From: Flavobacteriales bacterium
GTDB taxonomy: Bacteria > Bacteroidota > Bacteroidia > Flavobacteriales_D > Sanyastnellaceae
DNA: 64,000 nt
Assembly (NCBI GenBank): GCA_019694805.1
Contig: JAIBBG010000002.1
Span: 158,882-222,881, forward strand
Reading direction: 5' to 3'
Each line of letters opens with the position of its first letter. Within the stretch, counting starts at the first letter, position 1. The position numbers were made by a program, and so were the translations under genes. Below the pieces are notes generated by a model that saw nothing but the letters and a program-made list of their open reading frames with translations, searched no databases and was not told the DNA's origin. Shown here one piece after another: positions 44,776-54,247 of this stretch.

Positions 44776-46602
44776 TTATTTGATCATCATTTCTTTGGTC
44801 ATTTTTTGTGAACCATTGCTCAGTGTTACTGTGTAAACACCTGAAGGAAGTTCAGAGAAATCCAATGCAGCATTTTCTGATTTGCTGATGCGAGTTCTCA
44901 CCAATTCTTTTCCGAGTTTATCGTGAACGGTCAATGTCATACCACCAAGATTCTCACCCTGGATAAGCACACGTCCGTCAGATGGATTCGGATAGAGGTT
45001 GAAGTCTGCAGCTTCATTTGGCATCACTCCTGGTGTGATATCAAAGTCAGTCGTCACTGCGAGGTAGATGATGTCGTTTTCAACAGATTGATCAAGATCA
45101 CCACGAACGCTCAGACCTGGTTCAAAGTCGCGCTGTGCAACAATGTGAAGGATATTGTCCACACTCTTGTATACAGAAGGGAAGGTGTATTCGTATTCAT
45201 TTACATCCAAATCAGGCGTCAGTTCTACCTGTGCCATCCAATTCGCTCCTCCATCCGATGATGAGGTCACATAAATGTGTCTGAATACCTGATTTCCGAG
45301 GAACAATTCATCCGCAGCTGCAAATACTACGTAAATATTTCCACTGGCATCTTCAGCCATAGTGGACATAGATGCAAGTGAACAACGGTAGTCTGGCGAT
45401 TGATCGATGGTGATATCGTTTGTTTCGTTATTATCGAATTCACTTTCCTGATAAGAACCAATGACGAGAATGCTGTCAGTTGGCAAAGTTGAATTCCAAT
45501 AGAGTAATCTGTCAGTGAGGAAAACAGTGTAAAGTGAATCACCTTCAGTATCATCGAAGAATGCAAATTCTCCAAAGCTTACGTGTGATACACCATTCTG
45601 ATCGATCAACAATGAACCAACACCGTCTGATGTAAGCATGGTGTCGATAATTCCATCTTCACCCACATCGGTTACATGATCACCGATATATCCTGGAATG
45701 GGGAAGTCCATAAAAATAGTCATGCTCCAGTTGTCGCCTGAATCGTCAGAAGAGAGCAAAACTGAATCATGATCTTCGCTAAATACTGCAATAGAAACTT
45801 TTCCATCGCGGGCATCAATAGCGTATGAGTCAGATTCGATATCTGCGAATTCGCTCGCATCGAGTTGGTCAAAAACGTGGTCTTGAATATCCCATGTTGC
45901 ACCGTTATCTGAAGAACGGAAATAAACGATGTTGCCATCAACACCGTTGAGCAAAGAACCACCGCCATTGGTTGGATAGCTCAAAGCAATCACGTGAATG
46001 GTGTTGCCATCAGTAACTGAACGTGGCCACAGAATATCCATTCCGAGTGATGATGGAATGGTCGTCAGCGTCCATGCACCTGTTCCGATTGTTGGACGCT
46101 TCACCAGACTTACATTGCCAGTGCCCGTGTGACAAACGAATGCTTCACCACCGTCGCCGGTTTTCATCAAACCAGGCCAGCCTGTTCTTACATCTTCTTG
46201 TCTGTCGTAAGGGATCTCAGACCAAATGTATCCGGCACCAGAATTATAACCAGTACCGCGATCTGTCCAGCCAGAGCTTTGAAAACTCATCGTCCATGAT
46301 GCGTGTCCCATTTCAGTGTCATCAACATAGATACGCGGTTGAACTGAATTGTTAGATTGATTGTCATATGTCGTGTAACCGATCACTTGTTCCCAAAGTG
46401 ACATGGACTTCGCAGAAGATGAAATACCAATGTTTGGTTTGGGTTCTGCTTGAGCCGGAGGAGCAGAATTCACCGGTTCACTGACTTCCGGAGTGCATTT
46501 GATTTGTTTAGACTGTGTGTAGGTACGCTTCTGAAATTGATGCTGTGCCTGCACAGAAAAAACAAATGCCAGCGAGAGGAGAGATAAGTAGAATTTTCTC
46601 AT
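44776..46602 (-). CDS. Secreted protein with T9SS type A sorting domain
   Basis: A 608-residue protein. A signal peptide (LLSLAFVFSVQA) is followed by a Gln/Lys/Pro linker and a sialidase-like body with Asp-box style turns (SSDNGATWDI, SSDDSGDNWSM, SSDGGANWMA). The C-terminal ~75 residues are a type A sorting domain (FNLYPNPSDGRVLIQGENL, FSELPSGVYTVTLSNG, KEMMIK). Export across the outer membrane and attachment to the surface are expected. No catalytic residues are identified, so enzymatic activity is uncertain. Unlike the gene at 14773, the sorting domain here is intact. Confidence 0.9.
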   Translation of the reverse strand: MRKFYLSLLSLAFVFSVQAQHQFQKRTYTQSKQIKCTPEVSEPVNSAPPAQAEPKPNIGISSSAKSMSLWEQVIGYTTYDNQSNNSVQPRIYVDDTEMGHASWTMSFQSSGWTDRGTGYNSGAGYIWSEIPYDRQEDVRTGWPGLMKTGDGGEAFVCHTGTGNVSLVKRPTIGTGAWTLTTIPSSLGMDILWPRSVTDGNTIHVIALSYPTNGGGSLLNGVDGNIVYFRSSDNGATWDIQDHVFDQLDASEFADIESDSYAIDARDGKVSIAVFSEDHDSVLLSSDDSGDNWSMTIFMDFPIPGYIGDHVTDVGEDGIIDTMLTSDGVGSLLIDQNGVSHVSFGEFAFFDDTEGDSLYTVFLTDRLLYWNSTLPTDSILVIGSYQESEFDNNETNDITIDQSPDYRCSLASMSTMAEDASGNIYVVFAAADELFLGNQVFRHIYVTSSSDGGANWMAQVELTPDLDVNEYEYTFPSVYKSVDNILHIVAQRDFEPGLSVRGDLDQSVENDIIYLAVTTDFDITPGVMPNEAADFNLYPNPSDGRVLIQGENLGGMTLTVHDKLGKELVRTRISKSENAALDFSELPSGVYTVTLSNGSQKMTKEMMIK

Positions 46603-46717
46603 GATGATATTTGGATTAATTGCGTCGGCAAAGTACTGATTTCATCAAATTTTAGCAATTATTTATTCTTTACAGATTGTTTTTCTGTTCACACGGGATA
46701 CGATTACTTTGCGCCTA

Positions 46718-47965
46718 ATGCAAGCAGAAATCATTTGTGTGGGCGATGAGCTTCTCATTGGTCAGACCATCAATACCAATGCCGCCTGGTTAGGCGAACA
46801 ACTCAATTTAAAGGGTATTCGTGTACACCGATCCTTATCCATTGCCGATAGTAGAGAAGAAATCATCGCTTCATTGGAACAAAGCCTTACCCGTTCACAA
46901 GTGATTATCATGACTGGCGGCCTGGGCCCAACCAAGGATGACATTACCAAACACACACTTTGTGAGTTTTTTGAAACAGAGCTCGTCATCAATGAAGAAG
47001 CACTCGAACGAATTGCTGGTTTTTTCCGAGAACGGGGTTTACCCTTGCTTGAAGTAAACAGACAGCAAGCAGCATTGCCTGCTGCGTGTCGAGTTATTCA
47101 GAATTTCAGAGGCACAGCTTGCGGGATGTGGTTTGAGAAAAATGGAGCCGTGGTCATTTCTATGCCTGGCGTCCCATATGAGATGAAATCCATGATGGAA
47201 GAGCAGGTGTTTCCATTGATTCAGGCTCACTTTTGTACCACAGAAATTGTACATCGTACCATTCTGACGATAGGCGCGGGCGAATCATTTTTGGCGGATC
47301 AAATCAGCCAATGGGAAGACTCTTTATCTGCGCACCACATAAAGCTGGCATACCTGCCATCTCCAGGTATGGTGAAATTGAGATTATCGGTTTACGGAAA
47401 AACAGACGGTATCGATGAGATTCTGGAGCAAAAAATCCAGGAGTTGCGTTCTTTGATTGGTACCTATATATATGGTGTCGAAAAAGAATCATTGGAGGAA
47501 ATTGTGGGCGAGCTATTACGCGGCAAAGGCATGCATTTGGCTACTGCAGAAAGTTGTACGGGTGGAAACATAGCGCATTTGCTGACCACAATATCCGGGA
47601 GCAGTGATTACTTCATGGGTGGCCTTGTGGCGTATCATAAGGATATCAAAGTTTCACAACTGGGTATTTCGGCTGAAATCATAGAGCAAAAGGGAGTTGT
47701 AAGCCGTGAGGTTGCTGAAGCGATGGCTTTGGGTTGTCAGCGGAATTTTGGGGTGGATTTTGCCATTTCAACCACCGGAGTTGCTGGGCCTTTAGGAGGT
47801 TCAGAAGAAAACCCAGTAGGCACAGTTTGGATGGCAGTAGCGGGACCGAATGGGGTAAAATCTGAGAAATTCAGATTCGGAAAAAACCGTGGATTCAACA
47901 TAGATATGGCATCCGCGGCGGCTTTAAATATGCTTCGAAAAGAAATTTTAGCATTGAATGGTTGA
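46718..47965 (+). CDS. cinA: CinA-family protein (nicotinamide-nucleotide amidohydrolase)
   Basis: A 415-residue two-domain protein. The N-terminal MoaB/COG1058 domain (about 1-170) has VGDELLIGQTINTNAAWL and TGGLGPTKDDITK; the C-terminal PncC domain (about 255-415) has TAESCTGGNIAHLLTTISG and ISTTGVAGPLGGSEENPVG. It deamidates NMN and may act on ADP-ribose. The ATG at 46718 is chosen over a TTG at 46709. The promoter-like TTACTTTG (46704-46711) lies 6 nt before the start. Confidence 0.94.
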   Translation: MQAEIICVGDELLIGQTINTNAAWLGEQLNLKGIRVHRSLSIADSREEIIASLEQSLTRSQVIIMTGGLGPTKDDITKHTLCEFFETELVINEEALERIAGFFRERGLPLLEVNRQQAALPAACRVIQNFRGTACGMWFEKNGAVVISMPGVPYEMKSMMEEQVFPLIQAHFCTTEIVHRTILTIGAGESFLADQISQWEDSLSAHHIKLAYLPSPGMVKLRLSVYGKTDGIDEILEQKIQELRSLIGTYIYGVEKESLEEIVGELLRGKGMHLATAESCTGGNIAHLLTTISGSSDYFMGGLVAYHKDIKVSQLGISAEIIEQKGVVSREVAEAMALGCQRNFGVDFAISTTGVAGPLGGSEENPVGTVWMAVAGPNGVKSEKFRFGKNRGFNIDMASAAALNMLRKEILALNG

Positions 47966-48017
47966 AAATCCATGAAAATGTGCTTTCTTTGCGCCCCATT
48001 TTAAAAATTAGTTCGCC

Positions 48018-48254
48018 ATGGCACGTGTTTGTCAGATTACCGGAAAGACCACCCAGACGGGAAACAAGGTTTCTCACTCAAATATTAAGACCAAGCGCAG
48101 GTTTTTACCAAACCTTCAGTACAAGCGCTTCTGGTTTGAAGAAGAAAAACGTTGGGTTGAACTCCGCGTTACTCCTAAAGGAATGAAAACCATCAACAAA
48201 ATCGGATTGGCCGCAGCCATGAAGAGAGCTGTTGAGAATGGATATCTTGCCTGA
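48018..48254 (+). CDS. rpmB: 50S ribosomal protein L28
   Basis: A 78-residue protein of the large ribosomal subunit. [28 protein letters not shown] is the standard start pattern, split here as [10 protein letters not shown] and [18 protein letters not shown], and it ends with the usual Lys/Arg-rich region. It is followed at once by a terminator, so rpmG, which often follows rpmB, is not next to it here. Confidence 0.97.
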   Translation: MARVCQITGKTTQTGNKVSHSNIKTKRRFLPNLQYKRFWFEEEKRWVELRVTPKGMKTINKIGLAAAMKRAVENGYLA

Positions 48255-48278
48255 TTATCAGGTAATAGCATAAAAACT

Positions 48279-48306
48279 AAAGCACCGTTTTATCGGTGCT
48301 TTTTTG
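48279..48306 (+). terminator. rpmB terminator
   Basis: AAGCACCG, loop TTTTAT, CGGTGCTT, then a T run. About 25 bp after the stop codon. Confidence 0.85.
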
Positions 48307-48389
48307 CTGTTCCGACACCCGAAAAAAGAAAAACTTGAACCTCGTACTGAAACTTTCCTGTTGACAATCGTTTCAAGGGGCGCGTCACT

Positions 48390-48397
48390 TATATTTG
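48390..48397 (+). promoter_or_regulatory. -7 promoter box for secDF
   Basis: TATATTTG, exact TAnnTTTG, continuing into CCGCC. A TTGACA at 48361-48366 lies 26 nt upstream of the box (counting from its TTG), slightly long for a -33 element. It leaves a 42-nt leader. Confidence 0.5.
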
Positions 48398-48439
48398 CCG
48401 CCCTTAAAAAAAGTACCGACTTACCAATTCGTTTGATTC

Positions 48440-51400
48440 ATGCGGAATAAATCGCTTCTCTGGATTTTCGTAATCCTCCTCACAGTAATTGTGATCTACA
48501 TGCTGTCTTTCGGGTTCGTAGCTAAGCGCTACGAGGCGAAAATTGCGAAACTGGCCTCAGACTCGCTTGAAACAGCAGGCGTGACATTCACTGAATGGGA
48601 TACAACCCACACAGCATTGTATCGCAAATTTTTGCGCGACAGTGCCAACGCTGAAGCTTATCCGTTCTTCGGTAAGACCTACAATGAGCTCAAAGAACAA
48701 GAGCTCAACTTGGGTCTTGACCTCAAGGGCGGTATGAGTGTAATCCTCGAGGTGTCCATTCCGGACCTCTTCGTGGCCCTCAGCGACAACAACACCAATC
48801 CCGTTTTTGTGCAGTCCATCGCCGATGCTAAGGCAGCTCAACGCAACTCAACTTCACCATTTGTTGATCTTTTCTATGATGCATGGAAAAAGAACAACAC
48901 ATCAGGTCTGGAAATGTGGCGCATTTTCGACACGATGGAGAACAAGGGTAAATTCCCTGCAAAATCTTCAGATGATGACGTGGTGGCCATCCTGCGCAAG
49001 GAAGCAGATGATGCGTTGAACAATACTGAAAACATCATCAAGAAACGTATTGAGCCGTTCGGAATTACCCAAGCCAACGTACAGCGCCAGTCACTCACTG
49101 GCCGTATCATCGTCGAACTTCCAGGTGTAGAAGATCAGGAACGTGTTCGCAAAACCCTTAAGGCAACTGCGAATCTTGAGTTCTGGGACACTTACCGCAC
49201 GGATGAAGTATTCGCGAAGATGTTTGAATTGTATGGAGCACTCGGTAAAAAAGTAGCTCCTGAGTTCTATTCACAGGATCCGGATCGTGCAAAGAAAGAC
49301 AGCACGATGATGGAATTGTTGAAAGACACTTCACTCACCCAGATCCAGCGTGATTCTATCCAGGTGGCTTATCGCGATACAACTGTTCGTCCAGATAGTC
49401 TTCTCACCGAACAGGAACTTTCGAAAAAATATCCTCTCAGAAAACTTTCACTCAACCCACAATCTGGTAGTGCTGTGATTGGATTCGCTCAGGTAAGCGA
49501 TGTTGAGCAGATCAACAAATACCTGAACATGGATGTTGCAAAACAGACATTGCCAGCTGACCTCCGATTGATGTGGGGTGCAAAACCAGAAGGCAATATC
49601 GTAGCGCTCTATGGTATCAAAGACAAGAGTCTTCGTGGTAAAGCGGAACTTGATGGTAAATCAATTACCGATGCAAGACAAGACTTCAACCCCGTAACTG
49701 GCGAAGTTGAAGTAACCATGCAGATGGATTCAGAAGGTGCTTCTATCTGGCGTGAAATGACCCGCAAAAACGCAGCAGATAAGAACCGTCCGATTGCCAT
49801 CACCATGGACAATCTCGTATTCTCTGCTCCTAATGTCAATAGCGAAATTCCTAACGGTAGCTCTGTGATTCAGTTCGGTCGAGCTTCTGAAGACAAGGAT
49901 CAGACTGCCATGCAGAATGAAGCTAAAGACCTTGCAGGGCTTTTGAAAGCGGGTTCACTTCCTGCACCAGCTAAGATTATTGACGAGGTTACTGTTGGAC
50001 CATCTGTAGGTGCTGAGAACATCACCGCCGGTATGTGGTCATTTATCATTGCCTTTATCCTGATCCTCGTGTACATGGTATTCTATTATGCTTGGGCAGG
50101 GTTTGCAGCAAACATTGCGCTGATTGCCAACCTCTTCTTCATGATGGGTGCTTTGGTATCATTCGGTGGATCGCTCACACTTCCTGGTATCGCAGGTATC
50201 GTACTGACTATGGGTATGGCGGTGGATGCGAACGTACTGATCTATGAACGCGTGAAAGAAGAATTACGCCTTTGCAAAGGAATTTCTGCTGCGATGAACG
50301 ATGGTTTCTTGAAGGCATTGAGTGCGATCATCGATGGTAACGCTACAACTTTGATCACAGGTATCATTCTCTTCCTGGTTGGTACAGGTCCGATCAAAGG
50401 TTTCGCAACGACATTGATTATCGGTATTTTCACAACGCTCTTCACGGCCTTCATCATCTCTCGACTTATTCTTTACAGAAGACTCGAAAACAAGAAGCCT
50501 ATCACCTTCTACAGCAATATCACCAAAAACTGGTTTACCAAAATCAACTACGATTTCGTTGGAAAACGCAAAATTTTCTACGTTGTATCATTCGTGATCA
50601 TTGCAGCGGGTATCGCTTCATGGGTAACCAGAGGTTTCAACATGGGTGTTGACTTCGCGGGTGGTACTTCACAGCGCGTGAAGTTCGAGCAATCTGTTTC
50701 TGCAGATCAACTGCGTAACGTGCTTGCTGAAACGCTTGTTGAAGAAAATGGTAAAGCTGCAGCTTATGTTGTACAAAGCATTGGCACAGGAGACACAGAG
50801 TATAAGATCACCACCAATTTCATGATGGAATCTGAGTCTGATTCTGTTGAAACTCAGGTGACCAAGAAATTCGAAGAGTCATTTAAAAAACTCGGTGTGA
50901 AATACGAGCCAGGTTCTTCTTACAAAGTGGATCCTACCATGAGTGATGACTTCCGCAAGCAAGCTACATGGGCTGCAATCCTTTCGTTGATTCTGGTGGG
51001 TATTTATATCCTCATACGTTTCCGCAAATGGGATTTTGCTCTGGGAGCTTCGGTGGCATTGTTCCACGATGCATTGGTTGTTGTAGCGGCATTCACATTG
51101 TTCAATGGCATATTGCCATTTACGCTTGAAGTGAACCAAAATTTCATCGGTGCGATTCTGACCGTAATCGGTTACTCGATCAACGATACTGTAGTCATCT
51201 TCGACCGTATCCGTGAATACCTCAAGACCAGGAAAAATGCACCAATCGAAGGAACCATCAATGATGCATTGAATAGCACCATGGGTCGTTCCATCAACAC
51301 ATCGATGACCGTATTGCTCACACTCTTGGTGATGTTCATCTTCGGATCTGACGATATCAAAGGTTTCTGCTTCGCAATGATTATCGGAGTTATGTCCGGT

Positions 51401-51502
51401 GTATACTCTACACTCTTCATTGCGACACCAATCGTTGTTGATATGCGCAAATGGAGTGGCAAGAAAGAAGAGAGAGACGCTGAACTTGGCATCAAGGCAT
51501 AA
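48440..51502 (+). CDS. secDF: Protein translocase subunit SecDF (fused)
   Basis: A 1020-residue RND-type membrane protein that uses proton flow to pull proteins through SecYEG. The SecD half has an N-terminal helix, LGLDLKGGMSVILEVS, the P1 domain (extended by a segment at about 250-330), then VGPSVGAENITAGMW and GMAVDANVLIYERVKEEL. The SecF half starts at about 690 with NYDFVGKRKIFYVVSF, FNMGVDFAGGTSQRVKF, and GYSINDTVVIFDRIREYLK. Conserved Asp residues are in place. Fusion of D and F is usual in Bacteroidota. It has its own promoter and terminator. Confidence 0.97.
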   Translation: MRNKSLLWIFVILLTVIVIYMLSFGFVAKRYEAKIAKLASDSLETAGVTFTEWDTTHTALYRKFLRDSANAEAYPFFGKTYNELKEQELNLGLDLKGGMSVILEVSIPDLFVALSDNNTNPVFVQSIADAKAAQRNSTSPFVDLFYDAWKKNNTSGLEMWRIFDTMENKGKFPAKSSDDDVVAILRKEADDALNNTENIIKKRIEPFGITQANVQRQSLTGRIIVELPGVEDQERVRKTLKATANLEFWDTYRTDEVFAKMFELYGALGKKVAPEFYSQDPDRAKKDSTMMELLKDTSLTQIQRDSIQVAYRDTTVRPDSLLTEQELSKKYPLRKLSLNPQSGSAVIGFAQVSDVEQINKYLNMDVAKQTLPADLRLMWGAKPEGNIVALYGIKDKSLRGKAELDGKSITDARQDFNPVTGEVEVTMQMDSEGASIWREMTRKNAADKNRPIAITMDNLVFSAPNVNSEIPNGSSVIQFGRASEDKDQTAMQNEAKDLAGLLKAGSLPAPAKIIDEVTVGPSVGAENITAGMWSFIIAFILILVYMVFYYAWAGFAANIALIANLFFMMGALVSFGGSLTLPGIAGIVLTMGMAVDANVLIYERVKEELRLCKGISAAMNDGFLKALSAIIDGNATTLITGIILFLVGTGPIKGFATTLIIGIFTTLFTAFIISRLILYRRLENKKPITFYSNITKNWFTKINYDFVGKRKIFYVVSFVIIAAGIASWVTRGFNMGVDFAGGTSQRVKFEQSVSADQLRNVLAETLVEENGKAAAYVVQSIGTGDTEYKITTNFMMESESDSVETQVTKKFEESFKKLGVKYEPGSSYKVDPTMSDDFRKQATWAAILSLILVGIYILIRFRKWDFALGASVALFHDALVVVAAFTLFNGILPFTLEVNQNFIGAILTVIGYSINDTVVIFDRIREYLKTRKNAPIEGTINDALNSTMGRSINTSMTVLLTLLVMFIFGSDDIKGFCFAMIIGVMSGVYSTLFIATPIVVDMRKWSGKKEERDAELGIKA

Positions 51503-51909
51503 TGCAAAACACATATTATAAAAAAGGGCCCGCAAGGGCCTTTTTTATGGTCCCAACTTGCCCTCGATCTTTAGAATGAGTTCAAAGTGCAAACAGCAAG
51601 TTGATGATCTGAACTTTTTCATTCATCACGTTTTGGATGGGACTCTTGTTTCAAAAGAAACGAAGTGGCATGGAGTGAACAAAGTGTTGTAAGCCTTGAC
51701 ACACCCCACAGGACGATTCATCAATTCAGACCATCTTCAATGCATAGAATTTCATGGAGGTTCTTGAAGGCTTTTCTTAGATTTGAAAACAACCAAATGC
51801 AGCTGATATGTTTGCTGACCAAAGGCAAATTCTTAGTCATAGCCAACTTAGTCTGCATCGATAACAACGAGCGACTTCATTAGACTTAACGGCACTGAAT
51901 AGTCTGGGT
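51503..51909. other. 407-bp intergenic region between secDF and kup
   Basis: It contains the secDF terminator near its left end. The rest (about 51550-51909) shows no credible gene, promoter box or structured RNA. A short open frame at 51665-51883 has no start context or compositional support. Confidence 0.5.
51518..51546 (+). terminator. secDF terminator
   Basis: GGCCC, loop GCAA, GGGCC, extended by A-T pairs into a T run. Confidence 0.85.
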
Positions 51910-53847
51910 TTAAGCCAGTCTTTCCGAGCGTTTGAGGGAAACCCGTTGTGCAGGATTTACAACAAGCGGCACTTTTTCGAGAACAGTATCGCTTTCTTCC
52001 AATCCCCATGCATCGATGTCTGAAAGGCTCACATGCTTGAGTGCCATGTATGCATTCGTGATAAAGCTATCTCGCACACTCAGTTCATTGTCCGCAGAGA
52101 GGAATTTTTCCAATACCACAAACTTGAAGTCATGTTCATCATTGTATTTCGAATATGGTTCCGGTTTTGCTTTCAAATCAATTTCCCCTTTTTCGACCAT
52201 TTCATCAACGATAAAATTGAAGAAATTATGGACGCGAGGCTGCACGCGGAATCCCAAACGAATATTGACTTTGATAACAAGATCATTGCTCAATTCTTCC
52301 ACATCATATTCTCTCGCATAAGGATCATTGGTCCTATCTACGTGAACAAACCAGTATATATCTGCACGTTTGGGAGTTTTAGCCAGAATGCTCTCCATGA
52401 TTTTCTTTTCCACTTGATGGTTAAAATTCGCTTTGGTGAGGAATACCAGATGGGTAGCAAATTTGGGTACTGATTTATCATCGGAAAGTTCGCGAAGTGT
52501 TCCTACATACTGATCGAGATCTTCGAATTGCAGGAAGTAGTTGCTCATTTTCCTGTACATATAAGTAATCCACATCACATGGATCAAGACCAAATAGACG
52601 AGGAGCATCATCCATGCTTCTTTCAGTTTCTGACTATTCGCAACGAAGAAAGAAAACTCGACAATGATGAACAATGCGAAGATGATTCCGACAAGCCATG
52701 ATGGCCAATGACGTTTGTATTCCAAATAGTAGGTGAGCAGTGTTGTTGTCATCATCATGGTAATGGTGATGAAGAAACCATAAGCAGCTTCCATTTTTTT
52801 GGATTCACCAAAAAACAAAACGACGCCAAGGCAACCGGCGTAGAGCAACCAGTTTACGCTTGGGATATACAATTGACCCTTCAGTTCAGTTGGATATTTG
52901 GTAGCCACTTTAGGCCAAAAGTTCAAGTTGATCGCTTCACTGATCAAAGTAAATGAACCAGTAATCAAAGCCTGACTGGCGATCACGGCAGCACAAGCGG
53001 CAATGATGATGCCCGGTACTAAAAACCAATCAGGCATTATGTTATAGAATGGATTTCTGCCATCTAAGTGGTCCTGGCTCATTAACCAAGCTCCTTGACC
53101 CATATAATTGAGAACAAGCGAAATCTTTACGAAAATCCATGAAACCTGAATATTGGATCTACCGGCATGACCAAGATCACTGTACAATGCATCTGCTCCG
53201 GTAGTGCAGAGAAATACCGCACCGAGTAACCAGAAACCACCTGGATATTCGGAAAGTAGGTTGTATGCGTAGATCGGGTTAATGGCGGAAAGAATTTCCG
53301 GATGTCTGGCGATCTGCACAACGCCTAAGGTTCCCAACATGATGAACCAAAGAAGCATGATAGGGCCAAATGTTTTACCTACGAGCTTAGTACCATAACG
53401 CTGAAAGATGAACAACATCGTCAGAATGGCAATAACAATAGGGATCACAGGAATATCTTCATTAAAGACTCGCAGACCTTCAATGGCCGAAGAAACAGAA
53501 ATGGGTGGAGTGATCATTCCATCACACATCAAAGTCCCAGCACCAATCATAGCCGGCCAGAAAAGCCATTTGCCGCGCCTTTGAACTAGTGCATAAAGTG
53601 AAAATATCCCTCCTTCACCCTTGTTGTCAGCCCGCAATGTCAATAAAATATACTTAAATGTCGTCTGGCTCGTGAGTGTCCAGAAAATACAAGAGATACC
53701 GCCATATACGAGATCCTGCGTTATTGCTTTGTCGCCAATAATGGCGCTCATTACATATAATGGAGAAGTTCCTATATCGCCGTAGACAATTCCTAAAGTG
53801 ACCAGCAGCCCAGCTGCGGATAATCGATTGGCGGTTGCAGTTGACAT
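51910..53847 (-). CDS. kup: Potassium transporter Kup
   Basis: A 645-residue KUP/HAK/KT-family K+ uptake protein of the inner membrane. It has about 12 hydrophobic helices and the N-terminal signature LGIVYGDIGTSPLYVM. FWTLTSQTTFKYILLTLRADNKGEGGIFSLYAL and GDALYSDLGHAG-type text (TTGADALYSDLGHAG) are diagnostic. The soluble C-terminal region (about 450-645) is of normal length. Divergent from the TatA-like gene. Confidence 0.96.
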   Translation of the reverse strand: MSTATANRLSAAGLLVTLGIVYGDIGTSPLYVMSAIIGDKAITQDLVYGGISCIFWTLTSQTTFKYILLTLRADNKGEGGIFSLYALVQRRGKWLFWPAMIGAGTLMCDGMITPPISVSSAIEGLRVFNEDIPVIPIVIAILTMLFIFQRYGTKLVGKTFGPIMLLWFIMLGTLGVVQIARHPEILSAINPIYAYNLLSEYPGGFWLLGAVFLCTTGADALYSDLGHAGRSNIQVSWIFVKISLVLNYMGQGAWLMSQDHLDGRNPFYNIMPDWFLVPGIIIAACAAVIASQALITGSFTLISEAINLNFWPKVATKYPTELKGQLYIPSVNWLLYAGCLGVVLFFGESKKMEAAYGFFITITMMMTTTLLTYYLEYKRHWPSWLVGIIFALFIIVEFSFFVANSQKLKEAWMMLLVYLVLIHVMWITYMYRKMSNYFLQFEDLDQYVGTLRELSDDKSVPKFATHLVFLTKANFNHQVEKKIMESILAKTPKRADIYWFVHVDRTNDPYAREYDVEELSNDLVIKVNIRLGFRVQPRVHNFFNFIVDEMVEKGEIDLKAKPEPYSKYNDEHDFKFVVLEKFLSADNELSVRDSFITNAYMALKHVSLSDIDAWGLEESDTVLEKVPLVVNPAQRVSLKRSERLA

Positions 53848-53869
53848 ATACAGATTTGTAAAACGGCAC

Positions 53870-53877
53870 CGAAAGTA
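53870..53877 (-). promoter_or_regulatory. -7-like box for kup
   Basis: TACTTTCG on the minus strand, TAnnTTYG type, identical to the box before the TPR operon; 22 nt before the kup ATG. Confidence 0.35.
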
Positions 53878-53950
53878 TAGGAACTCTAAGTGTTGTTGTC
53901 CTCACAAGTTGATTTATTTTTTCGGGCAACCAAGACAAGCCAAAGCGAAG

Positions 53951-53958
53951 TAATTTTG
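53951..53958 (+). promoter_or_regulatory. -7 promoter box 4 nt before the TatA-like GTG start
   Basis: TAATTTTG, then CAAC, then GTG. Same layout as at 25845 and 44221; it supports the GTG as the real start. Confidence 0.5.
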
Positions 53959-53962
53959 CAAC

Positions 53963-54247
53963 GTGAGTTCGGGAGAGATCATACTAATCTTATTTGTCTA
54001 TCTGCTGCTATTTGGAGCCAAGGGAGTTCCCGCCCTTGCGCAAACTTTGGGAAAGGCGGTTTATCAATTCAGAAACGCATCCCGTGATGTTCAGAATGAA
54101 ATCATGAAAAGTGCGAATGATCTGAGAAAGCAGGCTGATATTCGACCTGACCAATTAGACATCGCAGACACCAGTCCTAAGCAGCCCGTGGTTCAAAATC
54201 CTCCTGCGCAAGAACCAGAGAAGTTGGATCCGGAAACACAGTCCTGA
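53963..54247 (+). CDS. TatA/TatE-family twin-arginine translocase subunit
   Basis: A 94-residue protein with one N-terminal membrane helix (IILILFVYLLLFGAKGVPAL, containing the FG...P hinge), an amphipathic helix (LGKAVYQFRNASRDVQNEIMKSA), and a polar Pro-rich tail. This is the TatA/E layout, which forms the pore that exports folded proteins. The start is GTG. No tatC is nearby. It runs convergently into the ABC exporter gene, with adjacent stops. Confidence 0.85.
   Translation: MSSGEIILILFVYLLLFGAKGVPALAQTLGKAVYQFRNASRDVQNEIMKSANDLRKQADIRPDQLDIADTSPKQPVVQNPPAQEPEKLDPETQS

Noticed and set aside
51665..51883. A 72-residue protein between secDF and kup
   Set aside because: No promoter box, no family features, and a composition like non-coding sequence.
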